Below, one piece after another: positions 5,238 through 9,787 of a stretch of DNA of 9,787 nt. The stretch spans positions 1 to 9,787 of the forward strand of contig DATBDM010000115.1 in NCBI GenBank assembly GCA_036269915.1, written 5' to 3'. The notes beneath the pieces are model-generated. The model was not told the origin of the DNA and ran no database searches. It was given only the letters and a program-made list of their open reading frames with translations. Made by a program: the position numbers and the translations under genes. Origin of the DNA: DATBDM01 sp036269915 (GTDB lineage Bacteria; Actinomycetota; Thermoleophilia; Solirubrobacterales; Solirubrobacteraceae). Every line of letters starts with the position of its first letter. Position 1 is the stretch's first letter.

Positions 5238-6020
5238 TCAGGCGGCGAGCCGCTGACCGTCGCCCAGTGACCTGAGCCGGTGCAGCGCCTCGCGCTCGAG
5301 CTGGCGGCTGCGCTCCTCGCCGACGCCGAGCCGCGCGCCGATCTCGGTGTGCGTCTCAGGCTCCCCGCCACGCAATCCGTAGCGGCGCTCCAGGACCTCG
5401 CGATGGCGGTCGGGCAACATGCCGACCATCGACCACAGCTGTCGGTGGGTCTCGCGCTCGTCGGTGTGCCGCGACGGGTCGACGGCCTGGCTGTCGGCGA
5501 TCACCTCGCCGAGCGCGAATCCGTCCTCCCCCGCCGGCGCATCGAGCGACGCGGTCACGGAGGCCGCCTCGCGCAGCGCCTGCACGCGACGGACGCTCAA
5601 GCCGGTGCGCTCGGCGATCGCCTCGGTCGACGGTGAGCCGGGAGCCACCCGCTCGAGCTCGCGTTCGGCGCGCCGGACCGCCGCCAGCCGATCCGAGGCA
5701 TTGGACGGGATCCTGATGGTCCGCGCGTCGATGACCGCGTTGGCCAGCGAACGCCGGATCCACCAGACCGCGTAGGTCGAGAACTTCAGGCCACGGCGAT
5801 GATCGAACTTCTCCGCGGCGCGGACCAGGCCGATGGTCCCCTCCTGCACGAGATCGTCGTAGGGAGCTCCACGCCCCCGATACCGCCGCGCGAACGAGTG
5901 GACGAGCCGCAGGTTGCGCTCGATCAGCTCTCGCTTGGCCGTGAGGTCACCACGTTCGATGCGCTTGGCGAGCCGGATCTCCTCGGCGGCCGTCAGGAGG
6001 CGGTTCTCCGTGGCGGGCAT
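5238..6020 (-). CDS. RNA polymerase sigma-70 factor, group 2/3-like
   Basis: 260 aa. It directs RNA polymerase to a subset of promoters. Region 1.2-like sequence lies at residues 9-25 (LTAAEEIRLAKRIERGD). Region 2 spans about 28-98, including NLRLVHSFARRY, YDDLVQEGTIGLVRAAEKFD and the -10-recognising GLKFSTYAVWWIRRSLANAVID. Region 3 begins at RTIRIPSNASDRL (100-112). Region 4 is at about 203-252 (LPDRHREVLERRYGLRG-E, then the helix ERSRQLEREALHRLRSL). The acidic region 1.1 of housekeeping SigA is absent, so this is probably an accessory stress or stationary-phase sigma. Region 2.4 is close to primary sigmas, so its promoters may resemble TANNNT. The ATG at 6020 follows the LysR stop by 1 nt, implying coupled translation. 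The frame extends upstream to 6089, but that is a shadow of the LysR gene. Confidence 0.92.
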   Translation of the reverse strand: MPATENRLLTAAEEIRLAKRIERGDLTAKRELIERNLRLVHSFARRYRGRGAPYDDLVQEGTIGLVRAAEKFDHRRGLKFSTYAVWWIRRSLANAVIDARTIRIPSNASDRLAAVRRAERELERVAPGSPSTEAIAERTGLSVRRVQALREAASVTASLDAPAGEDGFALGEVIADSQAVDPSRHTDERETHRQLWSMVGMLPDRHREVLERRYGLRGGEPETHTEIGARLGVGEERSRQLEREALHRLRSLGDGQRLAA

Positions 6021-6021
6021 C

Positions 6022-6921
6022 TCACGCCACCGCGGCCAGCATCCGACGGGGTGCACCGGGGTGAGCCCCCGCGCCGCGGATGAGCTCATCGAGCGCGGGC
6101 GCCGGAGTGTCGTCGCGCCAGTGCAGCGCGAACTCGACGCGGCGCACCGGACTGATGGCGCGCGCCACCACCCCGCCGATCGCCGCGTCGGGCGTGGTCG
6201 TCAGCGCAAGGGCATCGCCGGCGCCGACCGCGGCGAGCGCCGCCGGCCCGGGCCCTCCGCGCACCAGCGCCGCCGTGACACCGAGCGCGCCCAGGGTGTC
6301 GGCGATGAGCCGGTCATGGGCGGCGCCATCGCGGTGCCCGGTGACCACGAACCGCTGACCCTCGAGCTCAGGCGCCGCGACCGGTCCGGCGCCGGCCAGG
6401 CGGTGGCCCCGTCCGGCCAGGACGAACCAAGGCTCACGGCCGAGACGCAGCCGGGGCAGATCCGCCGACCCGAACTCGGACGGCGCGATCATCGCGTCGA
6501 GACGGCCATCGCGCAGGTCGCGCAGCAGCGTGCCGCCGTAGGCCTCGACGACCGTCAGCTCGACGGCGGGCCGCTCGCGCCCGAAACGACCGAGAAGCGC
6601 CGCGGTCCCCGGCCAGCCGGCACCGGCGACGATCCCGAGACGGACGCTGCCGACCAGCCCTTCCTCGAGGTCCTGCCCGGTCGCGCGGGCGGCGTCGGCC
6701 GCCGCCAGCGCCGTGCGGGCACGCTCGAGAAACAGCTCGCCGGCTGCGGTGAGGTCCACGCCGCGCGTGTGCCGCTCGAAGAGCTGGACGCCGAGCTCGG
6801 ACTCCAGCCGCCGCATCTGGGTCGACAGCCCCGGCTGTGCGACCCAGAGTCGCTCCGCCGCGCGCGTGAAGCTGCGCTCCTCGGCGATCGCCACGAAGTA
6901 CCGCAGATGTCGCAGTTCCAT
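6022..6921 (-). CDS. LysR-type transcriptional regulator
   Basis: 299 aa, the family's normal length. The N-terminal winged HTH covers residues 1-60: MELRHLRYFVAIAEERSFT, AAERLWVAQPGLSTQMRRLE, ELGVQLFERHTRGVDLTAAG. A linker helix (LFLERARTALAAADAARA) follows, then a periplasmic-binding-like effector domain from about 90 to 290 (SVRLGIVAGAGWP onward). The inducer cannot be read from sequence. Unusually for a LysR gene, there is no divergent target gene. Instead it sits in a same-strand unit, 3 nt after a 72-residue unknown gene and 1 nt before the sigma factor, so it may control its own operon or distant genes. The ATG at 6921 starts the conserved MELRHLRYF and needs no alternative. Confidence 0.94.
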   Translation of the reverse strand: MELRHLRYFVAIAEERSFTRAAERLWVAQPGLSTQMRRLESELGVQLFERHTRGVDLTAAGELFLERARTALAAADAARATGQDLEEGLVGSVRLGIVAGAGWPGTAALLGRFGRERPAVELTVVEAYGGTLLRDLRDGRLDAMIAPSEFGSADLPRLRLGREPWFVLAGRGHRLAGAGPVAAPELEGQRFVVTGHRDGAAHDRLIADTLGALGVTAALVRGGPGPAALAAVGAGDALALTTTPDAAIGGVVARAISPVRRVEFALHWRDDTPAPALDELIRGAGAHPGAPRRMLAAVA

Positions 6922-6924
6922 GAC

Positions 6925-7143
6925 TCAGGCCACTTCGGCGAGGTCCGGATGTGCATGGGCGAGCTCGCCGGCGGCCGTGGCCTCGGCGTCGAGTGCGGCC
7001 AGGTAGGCGGCATACGCGCGAGGACGCCACGCACGGTCCGCCGCGAGGAAGGCCTCCCACCGCATCTGCACGAGCAGTTCGGCGCCGCGCCAGGTGTCGA
7101 GCGCGCGGGCCTGCAGCTGAGCCTTTGAAGTGGATCCGAACAT
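6925..7143 (-). CDS. Small hypothetical protein, 72 aa
   Basis: I do not recognise this protein. It is 72 aa from the ATG at 7143, begins MFGSTSKAQLQARALDTWRG, is rich in alanine and leucine, and is mostly helical by composition. A tryptophan and aromatic cluster (MRWEAFLAADRAWRPRAYAAYLAAL) lies in its middle. No signal peptide or membrane helix is seen. It is supported as a real gene by position and by a TAGCGT box 7 nt before the ATG. It also ends 3 nt before the LysR start, with no other room for a LysR promoter. A start at 7182 (MMRGHAIRR) is possible but would lie upstream of that promoter. It could be a partner or regulator of the LysR or sigma factor encoded with it; that is speculation. 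Confidence 0.65.
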   Translation of the reverse strand: MFGSTSKAQLQARALDTWRGAELLVQMRWEAFLAADRAWRPRAYAAYLAALDAEATAAGELAHAHPDLAEVA

Positions 7144-7150
7144 GACGACG

Positions 7151-7156
7151 ACGCTA
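7151..7156 (-). promoter_or_regulatory. Candidate -10 box of the 72-aa gene / LysR / sigma unit
   Basis: TAGCGT on the minus strand followed by 7 nt and the ATG at 7143, the same layout as at the VOC gene. It would drive a leaderless transcript of all three genes. No clear -35 is seen. Confidence 0.5.
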
Positions 7157-7259
7157 CGTCGGATCGCGTGGCCTCGCATCACCAGCGTTGACAGTCTTGG
7201 ACCGACTGACAGCCGCGATCTGGTAGCCGGCCGTCGTTCGGCGCTGAGCCCGAACGGCA

Positions 7260-7293
7260 GCGACCCAGCGGCCGCACCGGGCCGCTGGGTCGC
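7260..7293. terminator. 14-bp perfect hairpin downstream of the hdeD-like gene
   Basis: The arm GCGACCCAGCGGCC (7260-7273) is exactly complementary to 7280-7293, with a 6-nt loop. It lies 34 bp past the stop of the minus-strand membrane-protein gene and ahead of the next operon's promoter, where a terminator is needed. A weaker 7-bp stem with 8-nt loop (7235-7256) follows in the direction of transcription. There is no T-tract, so the intrinsic terminator is of the U-less type, if functional. Confidence 0.6.
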
Positions 7294-7326
7294 CGATCAG
7301 GACCTTTCAGCGCGCGTGCGCGCCGG

Positions 7327-7986
7327 TCACGATGCCGCGGCGACCCTCTCGCGCTTGTCGCCCGCCGCCGTGCCGTTTCGGTCCGACGCGCTCCAGGCCT
7401 CCTCGACGTCCTCGGGGAGCCGCTTGATCTCGAAGGCCAGCACGGTGCGCATCACGCCGATGGCCACCGCCCAGATCCCGCCGACCGTGACGAGGGCGGC
7501 CAGTGTCGCTCCGGGGTTGGCGAGGGCGAGCACGCCGAGCGGGATCTCGAGCAGCCCGGTGATCAGCAGCAGCCACCAGTCGGGCAGGACCCTCCGGGCG
7601 GCGAAGGCTCCGGAGATCGTAAGCGTGCCGATGACGATCAGCCACGCGCCGAGGAAGATCGCGAGCACGACGATCCCGGGACCCGGCCAGGCGATCAGGA
7701 CGATGCCCGCGACGATCGAGAGCAGTCCGGTGACGACGTTCGCCCGCCGGACCCGAGCATCGATCCCCGCGGTCAGCGCGTCGGTGACGCCGTTGACGAT
7801 GAACAGCACGCCGATGAAGGTGGCCAGGCTGCGGATCGACCAGTCGATGCTGAAGATCAGCACGCCGGCGACGATCAGCGCCAGGCCGTTGACGAGCAGC
7901 CTCCACCAGTTACCCGCCACCTGCTGGGCGGCCTGACGGGAGAGGTTGCGGCCGAAGTCCGGCACGGTGCCGGGGGCGACGAACAT
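7327..7986 (-). CDS. HdeD/DUF308 family membrane protein
   Basis: 219 aa integral membrane protein with about six helices (roughly 30-47, 52-72, 83-100, 103-124, 137-156, 160-182). It is built from three similar two-helix units, each starting with an aromatic or polar lead and a GL-IVAG-L-type helix: NWWRLLVNGLALIVAGVLI, NVVTGLLSIVAGIVLI and DWWLLLITGLLEIPLGVLAL. The second and third units continue with a P-G or NPGAT turn. This is typical of the HdeD family, named for an acid-resistance protein of Escherichia coli; the biochemical function of most homologues is unknown. A polar 35-residue C-terminal tail follows (EIKRLPEDVEEAW onward). The ATG at 7986 has a near-perfect AGGAGGA 6 nt upstream. 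It is divergent from the LAL regulator gene across 149 bp. Confidence 0.9.
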   Translation of the reverse strand: MFVAPGTVPDFGRNLSRQAAQQVAGNWWRLLVNGLALIVAGVLIFSIDWSIRSLATFIGVLFIVNGVTDALTAGIDARVRRANVVTGLLSIVAGIVLIAWPGPGIVVLAIFLGAWLIVIGTLTISGAFAARRVLPDWWLLLITGLLEIPLGVLALANPGATLAALVTVGGIWAVAIGVMRTVLAFEIKRLPEDVEEAWSASDRNGTAAGDKRERVAAAS

Positions 7987-8135
7987 GATGGGTCCTCCTG
8001 GGACGGCTTGGTGTTGCTCGCACCCTGCGCGCGGCAGCGTCGCGCGTCCTAGACGTGGTGTGCCCTCGACCCATCGCGCGGGCGTATGGCGCCCACCGGT
8101 TGTCTTCGGCGACCCTACGGTGGAGAGTTGTCCTC
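7987..8135. other. Divergent intergenic region, hdeD-like / LAL
   Basis: 149 bp that must hold both promoters. A TACGGT at 8116-8121 could be the -10 of the LAL gene, with transcription starting about 8 nt before the ATG, but no matching -35 is found. No clear -10 was found for the minus-strand gene. Confidence 0.35.
7993..7999 (-). promoter_or_regulatory. Shine-Dalgarno of the hdeD-like gene
   Basis: AGGAGGA on the minus strand, 6 nt before the ATG at 7986. It is the strongest ribosome site in the window and suggests high expression. Confidence 0.8.
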
Positions 8136-9787
8136 ATGGCCGGCACTCGTCCCGCTCCCGAGGTCCCGACGCTGCGTGGTCGGCAAGACGAGCTCGCGAT
8201 GCTGGACGGACTCCTCGACGAAGCGCGGGCGAGCCGCAGCGGCGTGCTGGTGCTGCTGGGGGAGGCGGGCATCGGGAAGACCGCGCTGCTCGAGCACGCG
8301 GTCGAGTCGGCGCCGGACTTCACGTTGCTGCGGGCCGGGGGCGTCGAATCCGAGATGGAGCTCGCGTTCGCCGCACTGCATCAGTTGTGCGCGCCGGTCG
8401 ACGACTTCGTCGACCGGCTTCCCGCTCCGCAGCGCGATGCGCTGGAGATCACGTTCGGGGTGAGCGGCGGCGCGGCGCCCGATCGCTTTCTCGTCTCGCT
8501 GGCGACGTTGAGCCTCTTCTCGGACGCCGCGCAGGAACGCCCGCTGCTCTGTGTCGTCGACGACGCGCAGTGGTTGGACAGCGCCTCCGCCCAGGCGTTG
8601 GGCTTCGTCGGGCGCCGGCTGCTGGCGGAGCCGGTCGTCCTCCTGTTCGCCGCGCGCGAGATGACCGAGGCGTTCGCGGATCTGCCCGAGCTGCTCGTCG
8701 AGGGCCTCGACGATGCCGAGGCGAGGAAGCTCCTCGCGTCCGTGATCCCGGGCCGAGTGGACGACCGCGTCGTCGACCAGCTCATGGCCGAGGCACGCGG
8801 CAACGCGCTGGCGCTGATCGAGCTCCCGCGCGGCCTTTCGCCGGCGCAGCTGGCGGGCGGGTTCGGGTTGCCGGGAGCGCAGTCGCTCGCGGGCACGCTC
8901 GAGAAGAGCTTCCTGGACCGGCTGGAGGCATTGCCGGAGAACACCCAGCGGCTGCTGCTGGTCGCGGCGGCGGAGCCTCTCGGTGATCCCGCGCTGTTGA
9001 CGCGTGCCGCCGAGCGGCTCGGGATCACGGGCACGGCGCGAGGCCCGGCGGAGTCGGCCGGGCTGATCGAGATCAACGGCAGAGTGCGCTTTCGCCATCC
9101 GCTCGTGCGATCCGCGGTCTACCGAGCGGCACGGGCCGACGAGCGACGGCGGGTGCATCGGGCGTTGGCCGAAGCGACCGACGGAGAGACCGATCCCGAT
9201 CGCCACGCCTGGCACCTCGCCGTGGCGACGGCAAGCCCCGACGAAGACGTCGCCGCGGAACTCGAGCGCGCCGCCGACCGCGCCCAGGCGCGCGGCGGCC
9301 TGGCCGCCGCCGCCGCCTTCCTCCAGCGCGCCGCCGCGTTGACACCCGAGCCCCGGCGGTCCGCCCGGCGAGCGCTGGCGGCTGCGCAGGCGAAGTACGA
9401 GGCCGGCGCCTTCGGCGACGCCCTCGCGCTCCTCGCCACCGCCGAGAGCGGCGACGTCGATGATCTCCAGCGCACGCGCGTCGGGCTCCTGCGCGCGCAG
9501 ATCGTGTTCGTGTCGACGCGCGGACGCGACGCTCCACCGCTCTTGCTGAAGGCCGCCCGCGAGCTCGAGGCGGTCGACCCGGACCGGGCGCGCACCACCT
9601 ATCTCGAAGCGATCGAGGCGGCCCGGTTCGCCGGCCCTCTCGCCCACGGCGCGGACGTGGTCGAGGTGAGCAAGGCGGCGCTGGCCGGCCCCGGCCCGCA
9701 CCGGCCACCGCGCCCGACCGATCTCCTCCTTCAGGGGATGGCGACGCTGCCCATCGACGGTCACGCCACGGCCGTGCCGATCCTCAA
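8136..9787 (+). CDS. LAL-family AAA ATPase transcriptional regulator, 3'-partial
   Basis: 550 codons from the ATG at 8136 to the right edge without a stop. The N-terminus TLRGRQDELAMLDGLLDEA leads into Walker A LLGEAGIGKTALLE (G42-T49, K48) and Walker B LLCVVDDAQWLD (D142-D143). Then come FVGRRLLAEPVVLLFAAR, MAEARGNALALIELPR and RFRHPLVRSAVYRAA, all hallmarks of the LuxR large ATP-binding regulators (MalT-like STAND ATPases). Beyond residue 400, alanine-rich helical repeats (AAAAAFLQRAAALTPEP onward) look like the start of the TPR-like sensor region. The family normally runs 850-1000 aa and ends in a LuxR HTH, which here would be outside the window. GGTGGAG, 10 nt before the ATG, is the probable ribosome site. 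A 549-codon open frame on the opposite strand is a GC-bias shadow. Target genes are unknown. Confidence 0.93.
   Translation, partial: MAGTRPAPEVPTLRGRQDELAMLDGLLDEARASRSGVLVLLGEAGIGKTALLEHAVESAPDFTLLRAGGVESEMELAFAALHQLCAPVDDFVDRLPAPQRDALEITFGVSGGAAPDRFLVSLATLSLFSDAAQERPLLCVVDDAQWLDSASAQALGFVGRRLLAEPVVLLFAAREMTEAFADLPELLVEGLDDAEARKLLASVIPGRVDDRVVDQLMAEARGNALALIELPRGLSPAQLAGGFGLPGAQSLAGTLEKSFLDRLEALPENTQRLLLVAAAEPLGDPALLTRAAERLGITGTARGPAESAGLIEINGRVRFRHPLVRSAVYRAARADERRRVHRALAEATDGETDPDRHAWHLAVATASPDEDVAAELERAADRAQARGGLAAAAAFLQRAAALTPEPRRSARRALAAAQAKYEAGAFGDALALLATAESGDVDDLQRTRVGLLRAQIVFVSTRGRDAPPLLLKAARELEAVDPDRARTTYLEAIEAARFAGPLAHGADVVEVSKAALAGPGPHRPPRPTDLLLQGMATLPIDGHATAVPIL

Noticed and set aside
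6021..6089. Longer start for the sigma factor
   Set aside because: The extra 23 residues overlap the end of the LysR gene in another frame and look unlike sigma sequence. The ATG at 6020 gives a normal N-terminus.
7188..7216. TTGACA at 7188 as a plus-strand -35, and the TGACAG direct repeat (7189-7194, 7207-7212)
   Set aside because: No -10 lies at the right distance and there is no plus-strand gene downstream; the repeat is short enough to be chance.
9295..9350. GCC run in the LAL gene
   Set aside because: A polyalanine stretch in an alanine-rich helical region is ordinary for such GC content and not evidence of a repeat element.
8115..9764. 549-codon open frame on the minus strand
   Set aside because: It lies fully antisense to the LAL regulator, whose Walker motifs are clear. 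The translation is arginine- and glutamine-rich low-complexity sequence typical of high-GC shadows.
1..9787. CRISPR arrays, tRNA or rRNA genes, transposases, att sites
   Set aside because: Looked for on both strands; no regularly spaced repeats, cloverleaf-like segments or transposase motifs were seen.

Overview
The window looks like chromosomal DNA of a very GC-rich actinobacterium. The codons strongly favour G or C in third position. Other pointers are a LAL-type giant regulator, a class I PPK2, an HdeD-like membrane protein, and several TANNNT -10 boxes placed exactly for leaderless transcripts. The gene set would fit a soil lineage such as Solirubrobacterales or a relative, but that placement is inference and no rRNA is present to test it.

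Layout, left to right. (1) 1-539 (+): the end of a dihydrofolate-reductase-like (RibD C-terminal domain) protein, cut by the window edge. (2) 524-2578 (-): a compact arsenic operon arsR > arsM > aquaporin > arsC whose genes overlap end to end (13 bp, then TTGA, then ATGA). It has an arsenic sensor, an As(III) methyltransferase, a variant aquaporin and an arsenate reductase. No Acr3 or ArsB pump is visible. The last gene also overlaps the convergent DHFR-like gene by 16 bp. (3) 2592-2626: a large double palindrome, almost certainly the ArsR operator. It lies between arsR and a divergent cupin gene (2688-3092, +) of the manganese hydroxynitrile-lyase-like family. (4) 3093-3341: non-coding, with three consecutive perfect hairpins. 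(5) 3342-4224 (-): a short AraC-type regulator followed by a VOC (glyoxalase/bleomycin-resistance fold) protein. (6) 4387-5232 (+): polyphosphate kinase 2, divergent from araC. (7) 5238-7143 (-): a tight unit of a 72-residue unknown protein, a LysR regulator and a group 2/3-like sigma-70 factor, separated by 3 and 1 nt. (8) 7144-7326: non-coding, with a 14-bp perfect hairpin. (9) 7327-7986 (-): an HdeD/DUF308 membrane protein. (10) 8136-9787 (+): the first 550 codons of a LAL-family AAA regulator running off the right edge.

Working together: the ars operon should reduce arsenate, then methylate arsenite and/or let it leave through a channel, under an arsenite-responsive repressor that may also control the cupin gene. 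The rest is mostly regulation and stress physiology (polyphosphate, sigma factor, HdeD, LAL). Five genes (arsR, araC, VOC, ppk2 and the 72-residue gene) share one promoter design, TANNNT followed by 6-7 nt and then the start codon. This helps fix their starts. The strongest candidates for something little described are the pump-less arsM-aquaporin-arsC arrangement with an aquaporin lacking the usual selectivity-filter arginine, and the nested operator it shares with the cupin gene.
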